DNA of 64,000 bases. Origin: Fragilariopsis cylindrus CCMP1102. Lineage: Eukaryota > Bacillariophyta > Bacillariophyceae > Bacillariales > Bacillariaceae. Made by a program: the position numbers and the translations under genes. Under the pieces are notes generated by a model that saw only the letters and a program-made list of their open reading frames with translations, made no database searches and had not been told where the DNA came from. The stretch spans positions 806,001 to 870,000 of the forward strand of contig FMBT01000290.1 in assembly GCA_900095095.1 (NCBI GenBank). The letters are read 5' to 3'. Below, piece after piece: positions 42,142 to 53,200 of the stretch. Each line of letters begins with the position of its first letter. The first letter of the stretch is position 1.

Positions 42142-42748
42142 TTAAGGGATAACACCGGTAGGTAATGTATCCATAACACTTTTCGCACTTGGATAAAGTC
42201 TTGAAATTACACTTTGTCGAGTTAATACAGCCAATTGTTCTTGACCTTCCTTTATTGCCATTTGTGCAGTATTCCTGTATATTGTTTGTATATTTGTGTA
42301 TTTTGTTGTTGTTGTTGTTGTTGATGTTTTGAGTGTTTGTTTTTCCGAATTCAATCGTCGTTTTTAATGATGTTGTGCGAAGTGGAGAAATGGAAAGGAA
42401 ATAGAGATTATTTATTAGGAAACAGAAAAAAAGTGACCAGAGACGATGAAGAGTATCATCATTATAAGTCAGTCGTATAATCAGAGATCAATAAAATGAA
42501 GGAATTGAATTGAATTGAATCGAACCGAATCCAACACAAACAAAAATACAATACACTGTACAAATCAAACCTTTCTTTCTTCTTAACACACAATATGATC
42601 TAAGCAAGTCTACTTACCCTTCTAATAGACGATTCTGGTCAAAACCACCACGAATTCTTCGTATGGCATATGCACGAAAATTATAATCATTCATTTGAGT
42701 TGCTTGTTTCATTAAATTACGGAATAATACTATCTGTGGTTGACTCAT
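42142..42748 (-). CDS. ISD11: ISD11/LYRM4, Fe-S cluster assembly LYR-motif protein (two exons)
   Basis: Exon 1 42748-42618 (131 bp) and exon 2 42274-42142 (133 bp) join to 87 aa; the 343-bp intron has GAAGG/GTAAGT and ATACAG/GAAT ends. The protein starts MSQPQIVLFRNLMKQ; the L-F-R tripeptide occupies the LYR position. It continues with NDYNFRAYAIRRIRGGFDQN, the most conserved part of ISD11, then IKEGQEQLAVLTRQ and the hallmark SRLYPSAKSVMD near the end. ISD11 binds and stabilises the cysteine desulfurase NFS1, with acyl carrier protein, in the mitochondrial matrix. Size and motif order match the family. There is no separate presequence, as usual for this family. Confidence 0.93.
42275..42617 (-). 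other. Intron of ISD11 (343 bp)
   Basis: On the minus strand the donor is GTAAGTAGAC and the acceptor ACAATATACAG. The intron is longer than either exon. Splicing restores LLEGNTAQMA in frame. Confidence 0.9.
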
Positions 42749-43520
42749 TGTGTGTGAACTTGTGTTGTGTTGTGTTATTGATTTAATTTGTTTACGTATT
42801 ATTGGTTAGCTAGGGAGTATTAGTTGGTTGGTTAGTTAGTTGCTATATTATGGATTGGCTTATAGTTTGAGAGGTTGGCTGTTGGGAAGTTTGCTCTCAT
42901 CGTTTACCTGGTACAGTAATCGAAACAATCCCCAACATTCGCCATCTTTTTTCTTCACATCATTATTCTTTTACTCACATCACGTGCATTATTCCATTCA
43001 TTCGTGATTTTCATTCCCTTCTGATTCATTCGTGACTGGGATTCAAAAATCGAAAAAATATACTTCTTTCTTGCCCCTCCCCCCCGTTTGTTTGTTCATC
43101 GTCAATCGAAACAATCCCAACATTCACTTCTGATTCATTCGTGACTGGGATTCAAAAATCGAAAAATATATTTCTTTCTTTTCTCTTGCCCCCCCCCCCC
43201 CCTGTTGATCAATTCATTCAATGCGATTTTGCAGATAGCTTATATTGTTGAACAACATCGTATCCTTATGGCACAGAATGAGTGGCTTAAAATGATTCTT
43301 TTTCCAGGAAAAATTCCATAGATGCACCCATGCTTCTACAGCAGTAATAGTAAATAATTTTCTGTATGTTCTACGATTGAAGGTTCCTCCTTTGAGAATA
43401 CAGTAATAACAACAACAACAAAACAATGGTAGAATATTATGGCTGTTCTTTTTGCCATTTAGGTAAAATTATGGTTAGTTGGCTAGCTAGCTTGGGTGTC
43501 TTATTTTCGTTGATATATCT
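42749..43520. other. Intergenic with direct repeats and poly-C
   Basis: Upstream of ISD11 and downstream of the large minus gene. It carries the direct repeat 43018-43202 (listed separately). A 70-aa frame at 43214-43426 (minus) shows no domain. Confidence 0.5.
43018..43202 (+). repeat. Direct repeat (~107-bp period) ending in poly-C tracts
   Basis: 'tctgattcattcgtgactg' plus 'ggattcaaaaatcgaaaaa' occurs at 43019-43060 and again at 43129-43167. Each copy is followed by 'cttctttcttgccc' or a variant and a C-run (7 C at about 43079, 14 C at 43189-43202). Flanking 'atcgaaacaatccc(c)aacattc' appears before both copies (42917 and 43105). Confidence 0.85.
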
Positions 43521-46500
43521 TTATCCGATCTCTGTCTTCTCTACTTTTGTTAAATCCGATGATGAGTAGTTTATTGTTGTGGCTTGCCTATAACATTTAC
43601 TTAGGAGACAATCTTGATCTAGTACATTTTGAATTGATTCCGATCGTCCACATACATGACCAGCAACCATAACGATAAAGACAAGGCCAATCTCCATAGC
43701 AGCTTGATCATTAATATCATCCAATGGTAGTAATAGAATACGATCGATTAGCAGAAGTGCTAAATCAACAATTAAATCTGCATCGGTATCAGTAACTCCC
43801 TGGTTATAACACGTACTGATTTCTTCTTCGATGTGTGTAGTCATAGTACTATCTTCATGTCCATTGTTGACATCGTATAAGATAGGGGTTAAAGATAAAA
43901 TATCTAAAGGGTGTGCCTTCTCGGCTACTTCACAAAATAAATTGTAAGAAGATGGGACCTCGACACCTTCTTGTAGGATCATTTTTGATATAGCTGACAT
44001 TGCCTTCCAATTATTGTCTGTGTGGTCAGATTGCAACAAGTCAAGCAATGCGTCTCCAACTAAGCCCCCAACGCTACTTATACCGGTACTTTTATTATTG
44101 TGACGGGGAGAGTCAAAAGAATCATTATCCCAGTCAGGAGGAAGCATTGCAAAATCAAGACCAGGATCGTCTAAACTTCTTTTGATGAATGTCGAAGCCT
44201 CACGTTTGATAGCATCTTCCATTCTTTGTTTTTCGGATTCTCCAAGCATAGAAGATGGGACGATGTAATTAAGGATAGAGCTGCTTGTATTTAAACTACA
44301 GATAAAACTGCGTCGTTGAGTTTCAGGGGTAACAATCTCGTCCGAGATGCTACGATCCATCGTATCGACGGAAGTATCGTCACGACTTATCACTGAACGG
44401 TCTTCACAAAGCTCAGCATCCTCCAGTTTCATTCCAAAACGAAAAAAATCACCGAGTGCACGTCGTTCTTCTTCTGTTTTATCAAAATTACATTCACCAG
44501 AATCTGTATTGTTCACAAAATTATCGATTGCTTCATCCAGGAGTAAACCACAATAGTAACGAGCTTCAGCTTTACTAGTCAATAAAGGCAATGCCGACGC
44601 AGATGCAGCCAATGATCCTCCATCAATGCAAATCGTGAAAAGATCCACAACAGATCTAGCGTTGGCGCTGTCTAAAACATCGTCGCTGCTATATGCTTTC
44701 GTAGAATTTGCTTCGTCAAAAATATGCGGTAGCGGGAGAGGGAAAAGATACTCTAAGTTGCTAGGTTCGATTTGTCGACCAATTTCCAAGAAAAGAGATG
44801 CAAATTGAAGATTGGATGCACATCGGCGGGTGGCATCAACTATTGCTGATAGAAGGCTTTGACTCAGTCGTATATTAAATTTCGAAATATCAGATGGGTC
44901 TTTCGAGTATCTCTTGTGAACTTTCGAGATCAATTCTAATGACCTGAATACGATCAAACGCAGTACCATCATCGATATGTCAGTGCTTCGTGATGATAGC
45001 AATCGGTGTTGCACCTGACTGTCAATCACCTGTGATGAATTGTATTTATGGTTGTAGTAGAATAAAAAGATCCAAAAGTTAGCAAGTAATAATATCAATT
45101 CAAGAGAAAAACAGCATAAACGGAAATTAAGTACCTTTAATTGCCTTTTTAGATCATCAAGTTGTAACGGCGATTGTTTTGACACACAGAGGTCCATTCG
45201 TATAGATGCAGCTTCGAGGAAGAGTGTGAACAACGAAGTAGCGAAGGCCGGAGGTGTCATTAGAAAAGGACTCTGGGTATTCATGTCACCCTCAAGAATA
45301 TTAGACGAGAAAATATGCCTATCAATATCCCCTAATTGATTTCTGCTAAATTTTTGAGAGCTTTGACCTGACCTCAGAACGCATCCATAACTCGATTGTG
45401 GCACTAGGCCTAAAGCAATATCGACTTGACTACCGGAGGAGGATTGTAGAGCCCAATCAGACACACTACCCACTTCGCAAATTGTGCCGAGGATCCAGCG
45501 CCGACCTTCATCCATATTATTCTCTTTACTCACAAGGGAAGGTCGACTGAGTCCTTTTGGTTGCTTCGTATCAGGTCTTCTGATTGATGTCACGGATGGA
45601 GTGGGCCGAACGTTTCTCGGTGCATCGTTTTGGTCGCGGTGAGATGTCACAACTGATGGTACGGACCAACACAAGACTTCGCCGTTCAATAGCTCAATGT
45701 TCCATACAAATCTATAAACGGAACTGTCTGAATCCGGTAGATTTCTATGGGAAGAAACAGCATCAGATAGTTGAAATTTCGAGACTTCGGTTTCTGTAAG
45801 GGTTGCACCGCAAGTTTGTAAGTTTTTACCAATCGACAAGGCGTGCATCCCTCCCGGAGTACGGTTCACACCAAGCGTTATAGCGAAATCTTCTTTCTCA
45901 TCTTCTTTAGTAGTAATATGATTTCCCCCCAATTTTCTCAGATCAAAACGAAACCACGCCCCTGCAACAAATGCGGATGTTACTGGTCCTAACAAATCCT
46001 CCTTATTTTTTATGCTTGCCTGAAGTATTTTGTGTGACATAACATAGTACGGTCTAGAAGAATCATTGTTTTGAAATACTTGTAGCCGGAACACGCTATA
46101 GTCGCATTCTGTTGACACCCTATCGGGTGAATACAAAAGAACAACTGCTCGTCGTAGATCACCATGACACGTGGACTGATCTTGTTGAGGCTCGGCAAGA
46201 ATAGATATGTTCGTTACTCTAATATCCATCGGTAAAGGTATACCCCAAGATGGCTCTGGATCTTGCGACTCGCCCGGTTTCCATTCAAGGTCTGGGGTAT
46301 CCAACAACTGATGCATCAAATCCAAACTATAGGTATATATGTGTGTGTGAGTAAGTGTGCGTGAGAGAGAGAGAGAGAGAGAGAGTCCATACATTGTTCG
46401 AACAAACAAGTTGCATGTTTGTTTGTTTCTTTATTTACTACTTACCGTTTTGACGACCAGCAGCCTAGAAATTGTTCACCATTTCTCGTTTGGATGATAG

Positions 46501-49285
46501 CTACCAATAAATCATCCTTGTCGCGTTCCTTTCTTCTTTTTAGATTTCCTTCCCACCATGTCATGGCTACTACAGAAAACGATCGTTCTTCACTTGGACT
46601 ACCAAACTGTTTCCATTTGTTATTACTGGTATCCATGACGCATACTCCAAAAGCGGACGAAACAGCAACCGATTTGGCTGCAATGGGACTAATTATTGCA
46701 ATTTTAGGTGGTCCATGGGACATGGTGTACGACAAAGGCAAAGCGGAAATCTTCCAATCAAGTTCAAGCATCGTTGGGTCAGAATCTTTCTTTGCAACAT
46801 ATGGAAAAGAAATATGGTCTCTAGCAAGTAACAACGAGGATCGTTCGGTAAATACACCTGGATTGGTTGAATTGTCTGGCGATAATACGGCAGCTGGGAC
46901 GATCCTTTTCCCCGTTTCGATGACTTTATTATAAGTGTTCTTATTTGTACTATTCGAGTCATTATTAATCCCACTACTATCACCATACCGTAACGAGGCA
47001 TTAATGTATACCAAATGAGAGCCTCCTCCGTAGTTCGAATCTCGACCACTATACAAGCGTGACCAGATTTGGTGTTGTAACGTCGCATTCATTATCTGCT
47101 TTTGAATCATCCACCCGATAGAGTTTGATCTCCAATTCCATACACACCCAATCCAATAATAATTATTATTTTTACTACCGAATATCGAACTGATTAGAAA
47201 TGAATTCGAATCAGGATCATGTTCTATACCATATAATTGTCGAGAATGGATCTTAGTCATACTAGTAGTAGTACCATCCAAATCAGTTCCATAATTCTTG
47301 CATTCATCGTTGTTGTTGTTGTTGCTGCTGCTGTCCGCAACACTTGACGCTTGTTCAACTTGATCGGCCGATAAGAATAATGATACGACCGGTACTAATT
47401 CACCAGTAGTATTACTGATGGTCAATACTTGTGCAATCCGTTGGCTTGGTCCTAAGGATGCCGATGTTGTTGATGTTGATGGCAATTGGCAATAAACTAC
47501 GCACAATACGGAAGCCAAGGCACCGAAGCAAACATCGGCTATAATTTTGTTGTTACTGTTGTTGTTACTGTTGCTGTTGGATGTTGGTGACCAAATAGAT
47601 AATAATTTTACATCCATCCTCGTCCTCGAGCCACCACCACCCCTACCATTTTCATTTTCCGCACTAGATCTTCGAGGTGGAACACGAGTTGTAAGTTTCT
47701 CTTTACTTTGCTGTTGCTGTTGATCGTCATCATGATAATCTATTGCTTCTGATTCGTCTGAGTGTTGTTGTGACAATGTAGCATGTCCAGTACTTGCACG
47801 TCGTATACTTGTCATTTGAACTTCTGTTGTTAATTTTTTTAAATTCCATTCGACAACAACCATCAAACTATTACATTCTCCATCATTACTATTGCCATTG
47901 TCATCCCCATCTATCAGCACCAATAACCCCTTTTCGTATGATGAAGTTGGTGATGTTTTCATTATTGATGTAATAGTAGTATCGACACTTCCTCTTCCTC
48001 TTCTTCTTTTTGTGCTATTAGTATTAGTATTATTAGGCAAGGATGCAGTAGATAAAATTTGTACGGAACGAGTATCAATCCATATCAAGGTTCGATCATA
48101 ATTCCGTAAGGCTAAAAAGCAACAGTTACTATTCAAAGGAATGTTGTCGTTGTTGCTGTCGTTTTTTACATTATTATTATTATTATTATTACCGATACGA
48201 CAAATCGATGTAATACCCCAACAACATGGAACAAATTTTGGACTAGTAGCAATAACTGGTGATGATAACGATGCTGCTGCCATGTTGGTAAAGGACGACG
48301 ACGACGACGACGATGACGACGATGTGCTATTATTGCTGTTGCTGTTGCTATTGATATTGCTATTACTGTTGTTGTTATCACTGCTGCTGCTGTTGCTGCT
48401 GTTATTGTTGCTATTAATAATATACGAAGGAAGTGGTATATCACTTCGATCATTACTAGTACTATTTCGACGAGGTTTCCGTAATTGAAATACGATTACT
48501 GACGATTGTTGTTGCTGTTGCTGTTGTTGTTGCGGTGGATGAAAAAGTAAAACTATTAATTTTTTTCTATCTCCAGAAAAAAGAACTTGTGGTGGTTGTG
48601 GTTGTGGTTGTTGCTGTTTTTGTTGTTGTATATTCAGAAATGAAGTAGTAGAATTCGAATCATCATCATCCGATGACGACGAGTCTAATGAATCCGATTC
48701 TGATTCTGATTCAGACGATAATGATTCTGAATCATTTGAATCCTCCGAGTCATCAGTATCATTACTATTCCTGCCATAATCAGAATCAGAATCAACATCA
48801 ACCTGAACGTTTTCTTCATTATCGATTAATAATTCTAACTGGTATATTGTTTCTCTATATGTCGATGATGATAATGATCGAATTAATGGTGAAATTTGAA
48901 TTCGAATTTCTACCATCCTTCTTCTTCTTCTTGTTATATTTTTCATTTTTTTATCATGATCATTCTCATTCTCATTCCTATTGTCATTCTCATACCTATT
49001 GTTGTCATTATCATCATTATCATCGTAATAAAATGATATAACAACTCTAGCTTGCCATTCATTTCTTGGACAAATTGTCCATGTTACATTTTGATTTTGA
49101 TTATAATTTCCAGTATACGTGTGTGGTTCATCATCGTCGTCGTTCTTCTTTTCGTTACTATTATCCTTAACATCAGTATTCACATCTTTGCCACCCCTTG
49201 CCGATTGTTGTTGTTGTTGTTGTGGACATTGAAGTAGTCGTTCGGATGATAAAGACACACCGCCAACTGCAATCGGTAGAGGCAT
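43521..49285 (-). CDS. Giant hypothetical protein, ~1,846 aa, three exons
   Basis: Two long frames belong to one gene. Exon 1 is 49285-46446, exon 2 46326-45135 and exon 3 45029-43521; total 5,541 bp, exactly 1,847 codons. Intron 1 (AAAACG/GTAAGT to CCTATAG/TTTG, 119 bp) joins CWSSKR to LDLMHQLLDT; intron 2 (TTAAAG/GTACTT to ATCACAG/GTG, 105 bp) joins RQLK to VIDSQVQ. The N-terminal 600 residues are heavily Asn-, Ser- and Gln-rich with islands such as SSVIVFQLRKPRRNS, KFVPCCWGITSICRIG and LALRNYDRTLIWIDTRSVQI that could be beta-propeller strands. The later two-thirds is well-structured in composition (helical around 1300-1800) but I recognise no domain. No signal peptide is seen. Residues encoded by 47917-47691 share sequence with ABCA intron 1. 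Function unknown. Confidence 0.75.
45030..45134 (-). other. Intron 2 of giant hypothetical gene (105 bp, frame-neutral)
   Basis: The donor is GTACTTAATTTC and the acceptor AATTCATCACAG. Its length is 35 codons with no stop, so retention would add a hydrophobic stretch (SLELILLLANFWIFLFYY). The intron reading is preferred because of the splice signals and AT-rich composition. Confidence 0.75.
46327..46445 (-). other. Intron 1 of giant hypothetical gene (119 bp)
   Basis: The donor is GTAAGTAG and the acceptor ATATACCTATAG, read on the minus strand. It contains a (CT)n and (CA)n-type low-complexity stretch. The intron joins two frames that would otherwise look like separate genes. Confidence 0.85.
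47691..47917 (+). repeat. Source copy of ABCA intron 1 (antisense coding DNA)
   Basis: This + strand segment starts 'gtaagtttctctttactttg' and ends 'catccccatctatcag'. It matches 52188-52420 almost throughout, with a few substitutions and small indels in trinucleotide stretches. Here it lies within exon 1 of the giant minus-strand gene, coding (antisense) for the region around EVQMTSIRRASTGHATLSQQ. Confidence 0.95.
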
Positions 49286-50224
49286 TATTCTATTATTATT
49301 ACTTATCTATTCTATCCTATCCTATCCTATTCTATCCTATCTATCGATCGATCCCCTCTCTCTCTCTCGCTCGCTCTCTCACGCACACACTTTCTCGCTA
49401 TCACTTACTCTTGACTCCATTTCCCTCTCTAAGACTACGCACAGAGAGATAAAGAGATGTGTAGTAGTATCGGTATGTGACAGAAGAGAAAAGATAGATG
49501 AACAATGTCAAATAATTAATAATCCATCCTTCGTGAGTTGCTGTTTTTTGAAAATTTAAGCGGGACTGGACTGAAATAAACTTTGCGTACAGAAATAGTC
49601 CCTCTATTTTATTAATCTTTTGAATGAGTCGTACATTGTAGGGCCTACATTTTTCCACCATCATGTACTGTACTTCAAGTAACTTTTATGGGAAGGAACA
49701 AGCGACGCACCTTCTTTTACTTCTTTTCTTGTTCGTGCTTGACTTGCTTTCGACTTCAGATATATCGCATCCACACACGACGAGAAGCAAGAATGAAGAG
49801 CTGCGATACTACGGTAGAGGAAAGTGAAGAGTTTTGTGAAAGCAGGATACAAGATAGTAGGCACGATCTATCACTTGTACTTTGTTTTGAGTCGTGACGA
49901 GATCTATGATAAAGTAAGATCGCACATCCTATCCAGATTGATAAGAAAGAGGCCATTATTGTAACGTTAGAGAGAATACTGATATCATTTTGACACAAAA
50001 TTAATACACACAAATTGAGAAACCCGTTTACAGTAAAACAACATCAACATCAACATCAACAGGAAGTGCAACCGCAAACGCAATCGCAACCGCAACAGCA
50101 GCAGCAACAGCAACCGCAACCGCAACAGCAACAGCAATAGCAACAGCAATAGCAACAGCAACAGCAATAGCAACAGCAAAGCAAAGCAAACACCAAGTGA
50201 CCGAGTAACGCCACGCGGATCGCA
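49286..50224. promoter_or_regulatory. Bidirectional upstream region with CAA/CAG-type repeats
   Basis: 939 bp between two divergent ATGs, so it should hold promoters for both the giant gene and ABCA. On the giant-gene side there is (CTATC)n and (CT)n low complexity (49310-49395). On the ABCA side, 50041-50185, a hexamer-like run based on 'caacag', 'caatag' and 'caaccg' leads to 40 bp before the ABCA ATG and probably forms part of the 5' UTR. Confidence 0.55.
50041..50185 (+). repeat. CAACAG/CAACCG hexamer-like repeat upstream of ABCA
   Basis: About 145 bp of imperfect CAA-N-A/C-G units, beginning with (CAACAT)n and passing into 'gcaaccgcaacagcagcagc' and 'caacagcaatagcaacag'. There is no in-frame link to the ABCA start. 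Confidence 0.85.
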
Positions 50225-53200
50225 ATGACAACAATGGCAGAGAAAGATACGGAAGAAGCTATCACTACTGATCCTCGTAGTAATAGTAGCGAACAAGCAG
50301 TACAAGAAGTAGAAGTAATACGAAGAACCTCCCGTCCAACAAAATTGAAACAATTACAAACATTGACAAAAAAACAATTTAAAATTGATTGGAATGAAAA
50401 GAAATCATTATGTATACGAATAGTAATTGGACCAATTTTCTTTTTCTTATATACACTATCTATTAGGCCAGGGAATAATTCGAGTGTGAGTGGTGTGGAA
50501 GGAATTCCACCTATCTTAGGATCAGCACAAACATTCCCATACGAACAAATTAATTGGACGACAGTTCCTGATCACGATGTTATTACTGACCCTGTTGGTA
50601 ATGATGATGATGGCTGGCAACTCTTTCTTGGATCGAGTCCATCATTACAGAACAACAACAACAACAACAACAACAACAGTAACAACGTGCAAGCAATCTT
50701 TGCTAACGAATTGTCAATTGCGTTGGGATGGGGAGAAGCATCATCATCATCATCTTCTTCGAATGATACTTTGAACGACACTTCTACTAGTATCAGCAGT
50801 AGCAATAGCAATAGCAGCAGCAGCAGCAGCTACAAGAATGAAGTTCTGGTAGTACCATCGAGTACAGAAAATGACTTTCGAAGTTATTGTAACGAATTGT
50901 CTTCTACACGAAGTTCTTTTTTCTTAGGATGTATATATTTATCAGACAATACACCGAATTGGAAATACGTTTGGATGCCACCTGGATTGCCACTCAAACT
51001 TTTGTATGAATCATCATCCTCATCTCCCTACCTGTTAGTCAAGGATGGAGATGAATCGTCGTCGTTGTCAATTTTAATGGATCAAAATATTATTGCAGTA
51101 CAAAATGCTATCCAAAATTCAATCCTTGCAATTGAATTGCAACAAGAACAATCATCATCAACAACATCAACTTCGAATAATAGTAGTTCGATTAATTATG
51201 AGTTCATCCAACGTCAACCGATTGAAATTGTTGAAGACAATGAGAATAACAAATTACCATCATGGGGAATGTTATTGGCTGTTGGTGCATATGCTAATTT
51301 AGGTGTATTATTTATGTTAAGTATATTTGCACAACTTGTTAGTGAAGATATACGTATCGGATTAGATCGGCAATTTTTACTAATGGGTGTTTCATCAACA
51401 ATATATTGGTTTCATTATTTTATTGTTTACTCAATTGAGAATATTGTAACAGCTACATTGTATACAATTATATCATACATGGTATTCTTAAGTGAGTGCA
51501 ATTTTGGTCTATTACTATTAAGTTTTATAACAGCATTTTCTGCAGTTAGTTCATTAATTGTCTTATTGCCAACGTTCGTTAAACAACCTGATGCAATACA
51601 GGTTGTACCATTTATATTTATACTGGTATCAATAATTATTTGGACACCTATTATATATCTTGTAAAGGATCCAGCAAATGTAATTATTACATTACTTAGT
51701 TTACTAAATCCTATATGGGGTATGCAGCAATTATTGGCATCGTATTATTCCTTTACTGGGGCAGGTCTTGGTATTGGTGTGACAACCATAATGGAATGGT
51801 GGGATTGTGGCGCCGGTCCATGTTTTATCGCACAAATTGGTAGCATCATATTATATCTTAGTCTAATTCATTATAAGAATCGTCCAAAACGAGGAACAAT
51901 CCCATCAGCATCCGATGAAGATAAGCAGTCAGCGTTGACACCATCCAAGTACATTCAATCGATACCAGCTGAACGTAATGCATCAGATATTGCTATTTCT
52001 GTTACAGGGTTACAGGGTTACGAAAAGAATTCATTATTGGTGGTAGTGGTAAAACTAAAAAGACGATAAAAGCTGTAAATGGATTAAATATGACTGTATT
52101 GAAAGGTGAAATTTATGGATTCCTTGGTCATAATGGTGCGGGGAAAACTTCGGCATTAAGTTTGCTGGCTGGTGAAATGTTACCAACGTAAGTTTCTCTT
52201 TACTTTGCTGTTGCTTTGTTGTTGTTGTTGTTGTTGCATCATGACAATCCATTGCTTCTGATTCGTCTGATTGTTGTGACAATGTAGCATGTCCAGTACT
52301 TGCACGTCGTATACTTGTCATTTGAACTTCTGTTGTTAATTTTAAACTCCATTCTACAACAACCAACAAACTATTACATTCTCCATCATTACCATTGCCA
52401 CTGTCATCCCCATCTATCAGGTCTGGAGAAGCTGTATTTCATTTTGATAATTTTCAAAACCAAAACCAAAATGATGGTACGTCAACAACAACAACAACAG
52501 CAACAGAATCATTGTTACCAATCGCACAAGGGAACGAAGAAGAGATTCGTTCACGTCTTGGATTTTGTCCACAGCATGATATACTATTTCCAAATCTATC
52601 ATGTCGACAGCATTTAGAATTATTTTCTAGACTGAAAGGTGGAGTAAAAATAACGAACGAGGGACAATCTGAAGAGGATGCTATCCGAATCGAAGTCGAA
52701 ACACGTCTTGATGAAATCAATTTCCCCGAAGATGAAGACAATGATAAACCGTGTGGTACTCTTAGTGGTGGAATGAAACGCAAAGTTAGTCTTGCATTAG
52801 CTTTGATTGGTGACCCATCTGTTGTTTTCCTTGATGAACCCACATCCGGTATGTAAACGAAAGTCGTTACTGTCGTTCTTGCTTAAAGTTGCAGTTGTTG
52901 TTGTATTAATTTTGGTTTTTTTTAATATCGTTCTGATAATTCTTCTTTTTTAAAATTGTGATACATTTAAAACCAAATGTTTTAATTGCTCCGCATGCAG
53001 GTATGGACCCAGCAAATCGTCGAAGTGTTTGGGAGATGATTAGTAAAGCGAAAAAAGGACGTAGTATTGTGTTAACTACACACTTTATGGATGAAGCAGA
53101 TATTCTGTCCGATCGGATCGGCATCATAAATGGAGGTAAAATGGTAGCAACTGGAACATCGTTGTTTCTGAAACAAAACCTTGGGACCGGTTATCGTTTA

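Noticed and set aside
46419-46934. Plus-strand ORF of 171 aa opposite the giant gene
   Set aside because: It lies on the antisense strand of a well-supported exon and has no domain; it is a shadow frame.
46442-49285. Treating 46442-49285 and 43521-46409 as two genes
   Set aside because: A 119-bp intron with consensus ends joins the frames exactly (codon CG/T), and the second frame otherwise begins in a CT/CA microsatellite.
51975-52015. A 41-bp mini-intron that would fix the ABCA frame
   Set aside because: It would remove the ISVTG strand at the start of NBD1 and uses a weak GTAATG donor; an exact 8-bp tandem duplication is the simpler reading.
52055-52369. Minus-strand ORF whose product resembles part of the giant protein, suggesting a second gene copy
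   Set aside because: The similarity is confined to the ABCA intron boundaries; it is the duplicated segment, not a gene.
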